10,608 nucleotides of DNA from Gammaproteobacteria bacterium (GCA_018672815.1 JABHDX010000050.1:1-10608), one strand, 5' to 3'. Numbered from the stretch's first letter, positions 1 through 7,288 are shown. A program made the numbers and translations. The notes: a model not told the origin generated them from the sequence alone.

Positions 1-754
1 CATGGATTCAAATGTTAAGGCTATTAATGCAAATGTTAAAGCTGAAGAAGTTGCAATAGAGTTCCAGGATTTAGATCTAATTTCAGCTCCTGTAATTGAT
101 TCAAATAATAAGCTCCTTGGTCAAATAACCATTGATGATGTAGTTGATGTAATTCAAGATCAGGTTAATAGTGAAATATTTAATATGGCAGGGTTAGACG
201 ATGAAGATGATATGTTTGCTCCAATCTTAATCAGCTCAAAAAGAAGAGCAGTCTGGTTGGGTGCTAATTTAGTTGCAGCATTTATTGTGGCCACTGCTGT
301 CAGTTTGTTTCAAGAAACATTAGACCAAATTGTAATTCTTGCTGTTCTTATGCCAATAGTTGCCAGTATGGGTGGAGTAGCTGGTAACCAAACGTTAATC
401 CTTGTTATAAGAGGTATTGCAATGGGTAAAATACAAAAATCTAATGCGATAAAATTACTGAATAAAGAAGCTTTAGTTGCATTACTGAATGGATTTATAT
501 GGTCAATAGTTGTTTCTATAATTGCTGTTATATTTTTTAGAACTAAATGGGAAATAGGGATTATTGTAGGGATATCTATGTTAATTAACATAATAGCCTC
601 GGCTATTGCTGGAGTCTCAATTCCATTCATTCTAAAAAGAATTGGCATTGATCCGGCTCTTGCTGGAGGTGTAATGATGACAACACTAACCGACGTGCTT
701 GGGTTTATTACCTTTCTAGGGCTGGCAACTGTGTTTTTACCTTATATAATTTGA
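1..754 (+). CDS. mgtE: Magnesium transporter MgtE, C-terminal part (5' end outside window)
   Basis: This is the distal part of an MgtE-family Mg2+ channel of the inner membrane. The first in-frame codon is at base 2, and the ATG there is most likely internal, because full MgtE has an N-terminal domain and a first CBS domain that are missing here. Counting from that codon, residues 1-55 match the end of the second CBS domain (SAPVID, then LLGQITIDDVVDVIQ). Residues 55-80 match the connecting plug helix, and about 84-248 hold five hydrophobic segments. The signature loop is GGVAGNQT (124-131), a variant of the family's GGNAGSQS. The last helix has DPALAGG and TLTDVLGF. Asp231 lies 19 residues from the C-terminus, where the pore Asp (D432 in the Thermus protein) is expected. 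The gene ends 11 bases from a convergent phospholipase gene. The family call is secure; the start lies off the window. Confidence 0.93.
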   Translation, partial: MDSNVKAINANVKAEEVAIEFQDLDLISAPVIDSNNKLLGQITIDDVVDVIQDQVNSEIFNMAGLDDEDDMFAPILISSKRRAVWLGANLVAAFIVATAVSLFQETLDQIVILAVLMPIVASMGGVAGNQTLILVIRGIAMGKIQKSNAIKLLNKEALVALLNGFIWSIVVSIIAVIFFRTKWEIGIIVGISMLINIIASAIAGVSIPFILKRIGIDPALAGGVMMTTLTDVLGFITFLGLATVFLPYII

Positions 755-756
755 TA

Positions 757-778
757 AAAGCTTGGCTATATAAGCTTT
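757..778. terminator. Short hairpin between convergent mgtE and patatin genes
   Basis: AAAGCTT (757-763) and AAGCTTT (772-778) form a perfect 7-bp stem with an 8-base loop, just after the mgtE stop. The right arm lies in the last codons of the opposing gene. Either strand could form it, so it may end transcription in both directions. The stem is A/T-rich and has no long U-tract on either side, so it is at best a weak intrinsic terminator. Confidence 0.3.
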
Positions 779-1902
779 AATATCTTGCTTTTAAGTGTAA
801 TCCCATCTTTGTAACCTAAATCAATTAATTCTTTAGTAAATAAAGATTCAAATAATAAAAAACTAGTTAAATCAAAGTTTTTAGCATTTAAAACTCCTAA
901 ACCCCTTAATATTAATCTCATGGTTAAGGGCATCTGGTGAAAACTATTCTTTGCTATCTCATTAATGCTCTTTGATGGTGAAATTACTAGATAATCAATC
1001 TTCTTCATTTTCTTTTTATTGGTTTTTACTACTGAATCATTATTATTTACAATTTGATTGATTCTATCTAGTCGCTCCAAATCAGAATAAAGAGCATCAG
1101 AAAATAATGCATCAAGCATGTAGCCACCGATTTCTGCTATGGAAGGATGAGCTATTTGCTCTTCTTCAGAATTCAAATTTTGATGATTTTCATTTGTTGT
1201 AATAATTAAAAGCTTATCTGCACCCATTCTAATTGCTGGTGATAATGGCGTTGCTTGTCTCATTGCACCATCACCATAATATTGATGATCTATTTTTTTT
1301 GCTGGAAAAATAAGCGGTAATGCAACACTTGCCATAAGATGTGAAATATTAATAACCATCGGCTTTCCTTCACGATGTGATTTTTTCCATGTTAAATTGG
1401 GGTGATTAGATTGAAAAAACGTTGAAGTACATTTTCTATTATAACTAGCACAAGTGACTGCAATGGCTTCTATATGATGCTCATCTAGATTCTTTTGGAT
1501 TTGACTAAAATCAACTCTATCAATAAGCATTTTTTCTAATGGATTATTATTAAGAAGCGACTTTGGATTCTTGACTACAATCCCTGCAGTAATGAATGTT
1601 AATAGCCAATGAAGACTATTTAAGAATAACATTATAGGATTAGTTTTATAGATTGCATTAGAGCTGAAACCACCCCAAATATTAGTTAACTTTGATACTC
1701 CATTATGAAAAGAATCTGATTCAGCTGCTAATAATGCAATGTTGATAGCTCCAACTGAAGTGCCACTCAATATTGGAAATGGATTTTTACTGGAATCAGG
1801 CAAAATTTCACTTATGGCTTTTAGTACCCCAACCTGATAAGCACCTCTTGCTCCTCCTCCCGGCAAAACCAATCCTAATTTATTTTCGAATGTATTATTC
1901 AT
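766..1902 (-). CDS. Patatin-like phospholipase (RssA/NTE-type)
   Basis: A 378-residue patatin-family serine lipid hydrolase, expected to release fatty acids from phospholipids or related acyl lipids. The complete Ser-Asp dyad machinery is visible. The oxyanion-hole loop GGGARG is at residues 15-20, the nucleophile elbow GTSVG at 47-51 (Ser49), and the Asp motif DGA at 211-213 (Asp211). ASVALPLIFPAK (191-202), just before DGA, is also typical of the family. Residues about 90-110 form a strongly hydrophobic stretch that could seat the enzyme on a membrane; I see no cleavable signal peptide. The start codon is the one just before the conserved N-terminal strand, and no clear Shine-Dalgarno sequence precedes it. 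It diverges from the peroxiredoxin gene and converges on mgtE, so it appears to be a single-gene unit. The natural substrate is unknown. Confidence 0.88.
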   Translation of the reverse strand: MNNTFENKLGLVLPGGGARGAYQVGVLKAISEILPDSSKNPFPILSGTSVGAINIALLAAESDSFHNGVSKLTNIWGGFSSNAIYKTNPIMLFLNSLHWLLTFITAGIVVKNPKSLLNNNPLEKMLIDRVDFSQIQKNLDEHHIEAIAVTCASYNRKCTSTFFQSNHPNLTWKKSHREGKPMVINISHLMASVALPLIFPAKKIDHQYYGDGAMRQATPLSPAIRMGADKLLIITTNENHQNLNSEEEQIAHPSIAEIGGYMLDALFSDALYSDLERLDRINQIVNNNDSVVKTNKKKMKKIDYLVISPSKSINEIAKNSFHQMPLTMRLILRGLGVLNAKNFDLTSFLLFESLFTKELIDLGYKDGITLKSKILKLI

Positions 1903-1978
1903 AATTAATAATTAAAAGGTGTAAACTATTCAATCTTTATTAACTTGTTTAGTTTATGTTTTTTTTAAGGTGAAACCA
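1903..1978. promoter_or_regulatory. Divergent promoter region, patatin gene / peroxiredoxin gene
   Basis: This 76-base, very AT-rich gap must carry the promoters of both flanking genes, since neither has a same-strand neighbour just upstream. I found no box pair good enough to name on either strand. This entry rests on gene orientation, not on a recognised motif. Confidence 0.35.
1967..1970 (+). promoter_or_regulatory. Ribosome-binding site that sets the peroxiredoxin start
   Basis: AAGG at 1967-1970 is 8 bases before the ATG at 1979, a normal Shine-Dalgarno distance. The GTG at 1970, three codons upstream and in frame, shares its first base with this AAGG and has no purine-rich site of its own. 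The ATG at 1979 is therefore the better start. Confidence 0.6.
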
Positions 1979-2518
1979 ATGAATCAAAGAATAAAAGTCC
2001 TACTAACATTACCAATATTTTTACTGGCGTTTTCATTTATGGACCAATCAAAGGCCAATGAAGAAATCAATATAGGACAAATGGCTCCAAATTTTAATTT
2101 GCAGGATCAAAATGGAAAATGGCACACATTAAATGATTATAAAGGTCAGTGGGTCGTTTTATTCTTTTATCCTAAAGATGGTACACCTGGATGTACCACT
2201 GAAGCATGCAGCTTCAGGGATAATATTTTTGAATTTAAAGGATTGGATACACAACTCTTAGGTGTGAGTCTTGATGATGTTAGATCTCATAAAGAATTTA
2301 GTGAAAAATATAGCCTACCCTATCCTATCCTTGCAGATGTAACTAAAGAATGTGCTGAGAAATATGGCGTTATGGGAACTTTTATGATGATGTCTATAGC
2401 TAAAAGAGAATCTTTTATCATTGATCCAGAAGGTAAAATCGTTAAACATTATAAAAAGGTTAACCCTGATACTCATACTCAACAAGTCATTGATGAGTTA
2501 AAGAGCCTTCAAAGCTAG
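1979..2518 (+). CDS. Exported PrxQ/BCP-type peroxiredoxin
   Basis: A 179-residue thiol peroxidase of the PrxQ/BCP class, which reduces hydrogen peroxide and organic hydroperoxides. Numbered from the ATG at 1979, the active-site signature PKDGTPGC spans 65-72, with Pro65, Thr69 and peroxidatic Cys72. The resolving Cys77 is five residues on, the PrxQ spacing. Arg143 in KRESFIIDP fits the conserved active-site Arg. A third Cys is at 125. Residues 1-26 look like a Sec signal peptide: Arg4 and Lys6, then a hydrophobic core from about 7 to 20, and a likely cut after SKA (24-26). Most BCP proteins are cytoplasmic, so this copy probably works in the periplasm and would need a reductant there. An in-frame GTG lies three codons upstream but overlaps the ribosome-binding site. 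Its stop lies in the same CTAG as the stop of the opposing CoA-transferase gene. Confidence 0.9.
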   Translation: MNQRIKVLLTLPIFLLAFSFMDQSKANEEINIGQMAPNFNLQDQNGKWHTLNDYKGQWVVLFFYPKDGTPGCTTEACSFRDNIFEFKGLDTQLLGVSLDDVRSHKEFSEKYSLPYPILADVTKECAEKYGVMGTFMMMSIAKRESFIIDPEGKIVKHYKKVNPDTHTQQVIDELKSLQS

Positions 2519-2543
2519 TCTGATACTGATGTAGCTTTTGAAG
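2507..2543. terminator. Hairpin covering two overlapping convergent stop codons
   Basis: CTTCAAAGCTA (2507-2517) pairs with TAGCTTTTGAAG (2532-2543): 11 base pairs with one bulged T, around a 14-base loop. It contains both stop codons of the convergent peroxiredoxin and CoA-transferase genes, and can form in either transcript. There is no U-tract after it on either strand, so classical intrinsic termination is doubtful. It could protect mRNA 3' ends or help stop convergent transcription. That the hairpin can form is seen; its role is inferred. Confidence 0.45.
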
Positions 2544-3711
2544 CAATCATATCACTGATTGTATCACTATCTATTCCAGCTTCTTTGAGAATTTCTAGGC
2601 TGTGCTCTCCTAGTTTAGGAGGGTGCTTTCTTATAGTGGCAGGTGTTTTTGAAAACCGTGCTGGAAAACTTGGCATCTTGAGTTTACCTTCAGTAGGATG
2701 ATCTAATTCTTTCCAAAAATCTACAGCATCTAAATGAGGATCAGTAAACAGATCGTCCAATGAATTAACTTCAATTGCTGGTACTTTTGTCTCTGCTAGA
2801 ATATCAAGCCATTCTTGAGTAGTTTTTGTTGCTAGAATTTTTCCTGTTTCAGAATAAGTGTCATCAATATTAGTTACTCTGGAAGAAAGATCCTTAAATC
2901 GATCATCATCAATTAAATCATGTCTGTCTGCCTTTTCACAAAATATTTTCCAATGATTATTCATATAAGGTAAAACAGAAATATACCCATCTTTAGTTTT
3001 ATATGGTTTTCTATGATGAGACATTAATCTTGTATATCCTGCCTTAGCTAAAGGTGGCTCAAAAACCTCTCCCCAAAGATGTTCTGCCATTGTGAAATTG
3101 ACCATGGTTTCAAACATAGGTACTTCAATTTCTTGCCCTTCGCCTGTTCTTTCTTTGTAAAAAAGTGCTGCTAAAATTGAATAAACAACAGTAATAGCTG
3201 TTGTTTTATCAGCAATTACTGTTGGCAAATATTTTGGTTCACCTAATACTAACTCATTTAGACTTGCAATACCGCTAGCTCCTTGTATTGAATCATCTAA
3301 AGCCCCTTTTTTTCCATAAGGTCCATGCTTACTATACCCATAAGTACCGCAATAAATAATACTTGGATTAAGTGCTTTTAAATCATCATACTCTAATCTC
3401 AGTTTAGTCATCACTTGGGGTCTATTGTTATGTAAGAAAATATCACAATCTTTAATGATTTCGAGTAAAGCATTTCTTGCTGATTCTTGCTTTAAGTCTA
3501 GAACTAAACTTCTTTTATTTCTATTATTAGATAAATAAAGGGCTGCCATACCTTTATTTCTATAAGCGCCTAACTGACGATTACTATCACCAAAGGGTGC
3601 CTCAACCTTGATAATTTCTGCACCCATATCTCCCATGATTTGGGCTGCCCACGGACCTAGAACTACACTGGTTAGTTCAAGTATCTTAACTCCTTCTAAT
3701 GGTCCAGACAT
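2515..3711 (-). CDS. CaiB/BaiF family (family III) CoA-transferase
   Basis: A 398-residue family III CoA-transferase, which moves CoA from an acyl-CoA donor to a free carboxylic acid through an aspartyl-CoA thioester. The N-terminus GPLEGVKILELTSVVLGP, followed by MGAEIIKVE (to residue 37), is the family's opening motif. Asp168 in PTVIADKTTA sits where formyl-CoA transferase has its catalytic Asp169, and ILAALFYKERTGEGQ follows as usual. PYKTKDGYISV and the closing PPKLGEHSLEIL are also typical. The length is that of the single-domain enzymes, not the double-length DddD type. The glycine-rich loop of true formyl-CoA transferases is not evident, so an oxalate role is unlikely. Alpha-methylacyl-CoA racemases share the fold and remain an alternative. 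It is last in the minus-strand block, 43 bases after the cupin gene, and is probably co-transcribed with it. The substrate acid is unknown. Confidence 0.9.
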   Translation of the reverse strand: MSGPLEGVKILELTSVVLGPWAAQIMGDMGAEIIKVEAPFGDSNRQLGAYRNKGMAALYLSNNRNKRSLVLDLKQESARNALLEIIKDCDIFLHNNRPQVMTKLRLEYDDLKALNPSIIYCGTYGYSKHGPYGKKGALDDSIQGASGIASLNELVLGEPKYLPTVIADKTTAITVVYSILAALFYKERTGEGQEIEVPMFETMVNFTMAEHLWGEVFEPPLAKAGYTRLMSHHRKPYKTKDGYISVLPYMNNHWKIFCEKADRHDLIDDDRFKDLSSRVTNIDDTYSETGKILATKTTQEWLDILAETKVPAIEVNSLDDLFTDPHLDAVDFWKELDHPTEGKLKMPSFPARFSKTPATIRKHPPKLGEHSLEILKEAGIDSDTISDMIASKATSVSD

Positions 3712-3754
3712 TGTTTCATTTACTTATGGAATTAAGTCTTTATCTATTTCTCAT

Positions 3755-4651
3755 TTAATCATGATCATGGTCATGATAATGTGGATGCTCAAAGTCAGTA
3801 AAATGATTATGTCCATCAGGCGATCTTGTCCACTCATATAAAGAAGGCCTAAGTCTTCTCAACCTTGCAGAAGCTCTATCAGCATTTTCTTTAGGTGTTG
3901 TCCAAGGATTGTGATGAAAATAATTATGTAGGTGGGCATCGGTTCTACCTATAGCGATAATACCATTTTTACTCGCAAATGCACCATGATTGATATATGG
4001 AGGTCTCCAAAAATAACCGCCTGTAGGAAGATCGCCAAATTGCATCATCCAAGAAGTTCCCCAAATATGATAGGACTCCTCACAACAATCATGATAAGAA
4101 ATATTATCTTGACTAAATCCTGGCGTCATACAATAAAGAAATGTATGTGCTTCTGTATCTGGATCATATTTTAATGGTTTCAACATACATCCAGATGCAA
4201 CTGAAGGCACAATCCTATTTCCTGGCATCCAATTAATATCCTTCATTGAATCTATGATTGATAACCTATAACGCTCTGCCAATGGATGGTCTTCATCTGA
4301 GGGTATAAAACTTGGCTCGCCATAGTTATAAAACATAAGTACTACAGCGCCCTTCTTAACTCTCATTTCTGGCATACTCACTCCAGGAGGAATTAGGAAA
4401 TAGTATCCATCTCCATAAGTAGTATCGCCATAAGTGACTGAACCAGAAATAACAAACATTTCTAGTTCTGCATAACTCATACCCGGAGGTAGATTATATC
4501 CACTTTCAAATTTAACTTTTAATGAGCATGCACCTGTTTCCGTATCCATGCTTAAAACTTTATAATGCATTCCTTTGGAAAATCCTGGTAAGGTCATTCT
4601 TTTGAAAGGTGCTGGCCTTTCATCATATGGTTCTATGTGTGGTCTGGGCAT
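3755..4651 (-). CDS. Two-domain cupin protein with histidine-rich C-terminal tail
   Basis: A 298-residue protein that reads as two cupin-like repeats. The first (about 55-109: GMSYAELEMFVISG, then GDGYYFLIPPG) has the cupin turn and proline motifs but no metal-type histidines, so it is probably structural. The second (about 186-245) has HDCCEESYHIWG and then GGYFWRPPYINHGAF. His187, Glu191/192, perhaps His195, and His222 are the likely metal ligands, next to an unusual Cys189-Cys190 pair. The tail (281-298) has seven His and four Asp in 18 residues, a likely metal-binding or metal-handling extension. There is no signal peptide or membrane segment. A good ribosome-binding site (AGGAAG) precedes the start. 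It lies 18 bases after the small basic gene and 43 before the CoA-transferase. It may be a dioxygenase, isomerase or sensor; I cannot assign a reaction. Confidence 0.72.
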   Translation of the reverse strand: MPRPHIEPYDERPAPFKRMTLPGFSKGMHYKVLSMDTETGACSLKVKFESGYNLPPGMSYAELEMFVISGSVTYGDTTYGDGYYFLIPPGVSMPEMRVKKGAVVLMFYNYGEPSFIPSDEDHPLAERYRLSIIDSMKDINWMPGNRIVPSVASGCMLKPLKYDPDTEAHTFLYCMTPGFSQDNISYHDCCEESYHIWGTSWMMQFGDLPTGGYFWRPPYINHGAFASKNGIIAIGRTDAHLHNYFHHNPWTTPKENADRASARLRRLRPSLYEWTRSPDGHNHFTDFEHPHYHDHDHD

Positions 4652-4669
4652 AATTCATTCTTCCTTTTT

Positions 4670-5011
4670 TTAATGTTTGAATCCTTTAAGGTCTTTAGAT
4701 TGATGCGTTACTATATGTTTTCGTCTTGGTTTCTTAGGTAAGTTCTCTTTAGCAATAACATTTCTAAGATCACCATCAATATTAGTTCCACGAGTGGTAA
4801 TTGTTTCTAGAAAATCAGCAATCCATTTTTCTCTTTTTGGAGCAATATCATCCATGTGCTGTAGAATCTTTTTAAAACGTGTTGTTTGTTGTTTCAACTC
4901 ATTTTTGATCCAGCTTTTTACAGCTTTAGATTGAGTGTGTTTAATAGAGCCGAGAGGTTTTCCTGTATTTGTGGTCTTACCTTTAGAAGATCCGCCCATA
5001 TTACTAGACAT
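4670..5011 (-). CDS. Small basic protein of unknown function
   Basis: I do not recognise this 113-residue protein. It is rich in Lys and Arg, so strongly basic. Residues 1-25 are a Gly/Ser/Thr/Lys-rich, probably disordered lead. About 27-70 look helical (SWIKNELKQQTTRFKKILQH, then a stretch with KREKWIADFLETI), and the end has a KKPRRKH patch. There is no cysteine, signal peptide or membrane segment. The features that make it a real gene are a strong Shine-Dalgarno sequence (AAGGGG) at good distance, its own TATAAT box upstream, and an 18-base gap to the cupin gene behind it. The charge would suit binding to nucleic acid, CoA esters or an acidic partner, but this is a guess. It may be an accessory to the cupin and CoA-transferase encoded with it. 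Confidence 0.6.
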   Translation of the reverse strand: MSSNMGGSSKGKTTNTGKPLGSIKHTQSKAVKSWIKNELKQQTTRFKKILQHMDDIAPKREKWIADFLETITTRGTNIDGDLRNVIAKENLPKKPRRKHIVTHQSKDLKGFKH

Positions 5012-5053
5012 TTTTTTCCCCTTTAAATTAATAGAAGTATTAAGAACAGATAG

Positions 5054-5082
5054 ATTATATGTTTTACTAAAAAAAACAAGAA
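5054..5082 (-). promoter_or_regulatory. Promoter for the small basic gene, cupin and CoA-transferase unit
   Basis: On the minus strand a perfect -10 box TATAAT lies at 5059-5054, about 43 bases before the start codon at 5011. At 17-base spacing the -35 position reads TTCTTG (5082-5077), a poor match. Transcription would begin near 5047, giving a leader of about 36 bases that contains AAGGGG. The hit rests mainly on the -10 box, in an AT-rich genome where chance matches are common. Confidence 0.42.
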
Positions 5083-5098
5083 TCTAAAAGAGATTTTT
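5069..5098 (-). terminator. Probable intrinsic terminator of the thiolase-FadB unit
   Basis: Read on the minus strand just after the FadB-like gene, 5098-5091 (AAAAATCT) pairs with 5085-5078 (AGATTCTT). This gives an 8-bp stem with one G-U pair and a 5-base loop. One G and then eight T (5076-5069) follow. The order stem then U-tract is that of a rho-independent terminator, though the stem is A/T-rich and weak. It lies 19 bases beyond the stop codon and directly before the next promoter candidate. Confidence 0.48.
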
Positions 5099-5116
5099 TT
5101 CTAACTTTATATTTTC

Positions 5117-7258
5117 TTAAGAGTAAAAAGACTGTTTATTTTTAGAGCGCTCTCTTAGACTATCAGGAACTTTGAATCGATCTCCATATCTTTCATGATA
5201 ATCATCACATCTAGCTACGAATGCTTCAATTCCTATAGTATCAATGTAAGAAAAGACACCACCTGACCATGGAGGAAAACCCCATCCGAAAATAGAACCT
5301 ATGTCTCCATCATCTGGAGAAGTTAGGACATTTTCCTCAAGACATCTGTAAGCATCTAATGATTGAATTGTCATCAGTCTATTCTGAATTAACTGCAAAC
5401 TAGGTTGTGAATCAGAAATAGGAAATGCTTCTGCAAGGCCAGACCATATTTTTTTAGGGCCATCTTCAGGGTACTCATAAAAACCTTTACGATATTTTTT
5501 ACCTAATCTTCCAAGTTCATACATTTTTTCTGAAATATCCACTGCTGATTGCGGCTTATACTCATCCCCAACATCTTTAATAGTTTGAATATGGATCTTA
5601 TGAGATAGTTCAATGCTAGTCTCATCTTGCACAGCTAAAGGACCAACTGGGTATCCTGCTTGCCTAGCACCATTCTCAATCAATGCAGGCATTACTCCTT
5701 CTCTTAACATTTCATTAGCTTCATTACAGGCCTGACTAAAAACTCTTGATGTAAAGAAACCTCGACTATCATTTATCACCATAGGTGTTTTTTTAATTTG
5801 TTGAATGTAATCGAGTGATTTAGCCAGAGCTTCATCTGAAGATTCTTCTCCCATGATAATTTCTACCAATGGCATCCTTTCTACAGGAGAAAAGAAATGC
5901 ATACCAATAAAACTTTTTGGTCTGATTGAAGCTTTAGCTAGGCCTGTAATAGGAAGAGTAGATGTATTCGAAGCAAAAATAACCGAATCAGCTATTATTT
6001 TTTCTGTTTTTTCTGTCACATCAGCTTTAATGTCTCTATTCTCAAACACCGCCTCAATAATAAGATCGCAATCTTTAAGATCACTAAAGTCAGTAGTCAC
6101 ATGAATTCGATCTATTATTTCTTGTGCTTTTTCTGGAATCATTTTCTTTAAAGCGATACTTTTTTCTAAATATTTTTCAGTATATTGTTTTCCTTTTGTC
6201 GCGCTCTCAATAGTAGAGTCTAATAGAATTACATTGATGCCAGCTTGAGCACTCACTAATGCTATACCAGAGCCCATCATGCCTGCACCAAGCATCCCTA
6301 AATTTGTGACTTTGGGTTTTTCAATACCTTTCGGCCTTGCTCTTAATTTATCTGCTGACTGCTTGTTAATGAATAAACTTCTAATCATGTTTCCTGCAAC
6401 TGGATCGCGAAGTAGCTTTACAAAATACTTAGATTCTATTCTCAAACCTGTATCTATTGGAACCTGACAACCTTCATAAACAGAAGATACAATTGATATG
6501 GGTGCAGGATAATTATGATTAGTGTTTTTAGCAACCATTGCATTAACAATTGAGAATATCTGAATAGTCGATGTTGTATTTGGATCAAAACCTCCTGGCA
6601 CTTTAAATCCTTTTTTATCCCAAGGTTTGACTGGGTCCCCATTATCGATAATCCATTGCTTAGCTTTACTAATGAGTTCTTCTTTAGAAGTGAGTTCATC
6701 AACAATACCCATAGATTTGGCCACAGCTGGTTTAATATGTTTTCCCTGAATCATAAGATCCAACGCGTTTTGCACTCCTATCATTCTTGGAAGTCTTTGA
6801 GTACCACCACCACCTGGCAACAAACCTACTAGAACTTCGGGTAATCCTAAAACAGCATCTGGTCTGTCTACAGCTATACGATGATGACATGCCAAACAAA
6901 TTTCCAAGCCACCGCCTAGAGCAGTACCATTGATGGCAGCAACAAAAGGTTTACCGCAGGTTTCAATATTTCTTGACACACCATTACTTTGAATAACTGC
7001 ATCCACCATCTCTGAAGCATTTTTAAGTTGCATTAAAGATGGCAACATTGATTTAAGATCAGCCCCCGCCATAAAATCATTTTTTAATGAAGTAATGATC
7101 GCACCAATAATGTTTTCATCATTACTGACTTTCTCAACACACTCAGCTAATTCTTTTCCAAAATCAGCGGTAATTACATTCATTGGCCTGTCTTTAACAT
7201 CAATTTCTAGAATAGCGATGCCATCCGAGTCTATATTTATTTTTATGTTTTCACTCAT
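5117..7258 (-). CDS. FadB/FadJ-type enoyl-CoA hydratase / 3-hydroxyacyl-CoA dehydrogenase
   Basis: A 713-residue bifunctional beta-oxidation enzyme: hydration of 2-enoyl-CoA, then NAD-dependent oxidation of the 3-hydroxyacyl-CoA. The crotonase domain (1-200) has the oxyanion loop MAGADLKS (63-70), Glu119 in ALGGGLEICLA and Glu141 in LGLPEVLVGLLPGGGG, matching the catalytic Glu119/Glu139 pair of E. coli FadB. The Rossmann domain starts near 318 with GAGMMG (324-329). The dehydrogenase dyad fits His454 (GMHFFSPVE) and Glu466 (PLVEIIMG). The C-terminal helical domain includes GWGFPPWSGG (658-667). The motif usually written GFxxNR reads GFFTSR (500-505), with Ser for Asn, as I recall for FadB-like proteins outside the E. 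coli type. Domain order and length are complete. It is 30 bases downstream of the thiolase gene, with an AGGA ribosome-binding site, so the two are surely co-transcribed and probably form a trifunctional complex. Confidence 0.92.
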   Translation of the reverse strand: MSENIKINIDSDGIAILEIDVKDRPMNVITADFGKELAECVEKVSNDENIIGAIITSLKNDFMAGADLKSMLPSLMQLKNASEMVDAVIQSNGVSRNIETCGKPFVAAINGTALGGGLEICLACHHRIAVDRPDAVLGLPEVLVGLLPGGGGTQRLPRMIGVQNALDLMIQGKHIKPAVAKSMGIVDELTSKEELISKAKQWIIDNGDPVKPWDKKGFKVPGGFDPNTTSTIQIFSIVNAMVAKNTNHNYPAPISIVSSVYEGCQVPIDTGLRIESKYFVKLLRDPVAGNMIRSLFINKQSADKLRARPKGIEKPKVTNLGMLGAGMMGSGIALVSAQAGINVILLDSTIESATKGKQYTEKYLEKSIALKKMIPEKAQEIIDRIHVTTDFSDLKDCDLIIEAVFENRDIKADVTEKTEKIIADSVIFASNTSTLPITGLAKASIRPKSFIGMHFFSPVERMPLVEIIMGEESSDEALAKSLDYIQQIKKTPMVINDSRGFFTSRVFSQACNEANEMLREGVMPALIENGARQAGYPVGPLAVQDETSIELSHKIHIQTIKDVGDEYKPQSAVDISEKMYELGRLGKKYRKGFYEYPEDGPKKIWSGLAEAFPISDSQPSLQLIQNRLMTIQSLDAYRCLEENVLTSPDDGDIGSIFGWGFPPWSGGVFSYIDTIGIEAFVARCDDYHERYGDRFKVPDSLRERSKNKQSFYS

Positions 7259-7288
7259 TAGTTTTTTTTCCTATTTGTCTATTTCAAC

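Noticed and set aside
310..648. Open frame on the minus strand across mgtE
   Set aside because: It is antisense to a clear MgtE membrane domain, matches no family I know, and no start signal was seen. It is a shadow of the real gene.
1970..1978. GTG start for the peroxiredoxin
   Set aside because: The GTG overlaps the only Shine-Dalgarno sequence; the ATG at 1979 is at the right distance from it.
3758..3781. Imperfect palindrome of repeated ATCATG/CATGAT units
   Set aside because: It is produced by the alternating His and Asp codons (CAT, GAT/GAC) at the end of the cupin gene, so it needs no regulatory explanation.
3608..4174. Plus-strand open frames over the cupin and CoA-transferase genes
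   Set aside because: Both are antisense to well-supported genes, with low-complexity products and no plausible start context.
2515..4651. DMSP degradation genes: DddD for the CoA-transferase, or a cupin DMSP lyase (DddL/Q/W/K/Y)
   Set aside because: The CoA-transferase is single-length, while DddD is about twice as long. The cupin's metal motif (HDCCEESYH) and two-repeat layout do not match the lyase motifs I know.
6454..6705. Second minus-strand frame inside the FadB-like gene, as possible evidence of a frameshift
   Set aside because: The main frame is continuous with all domains intact; this is only an overlapping alternative frame.
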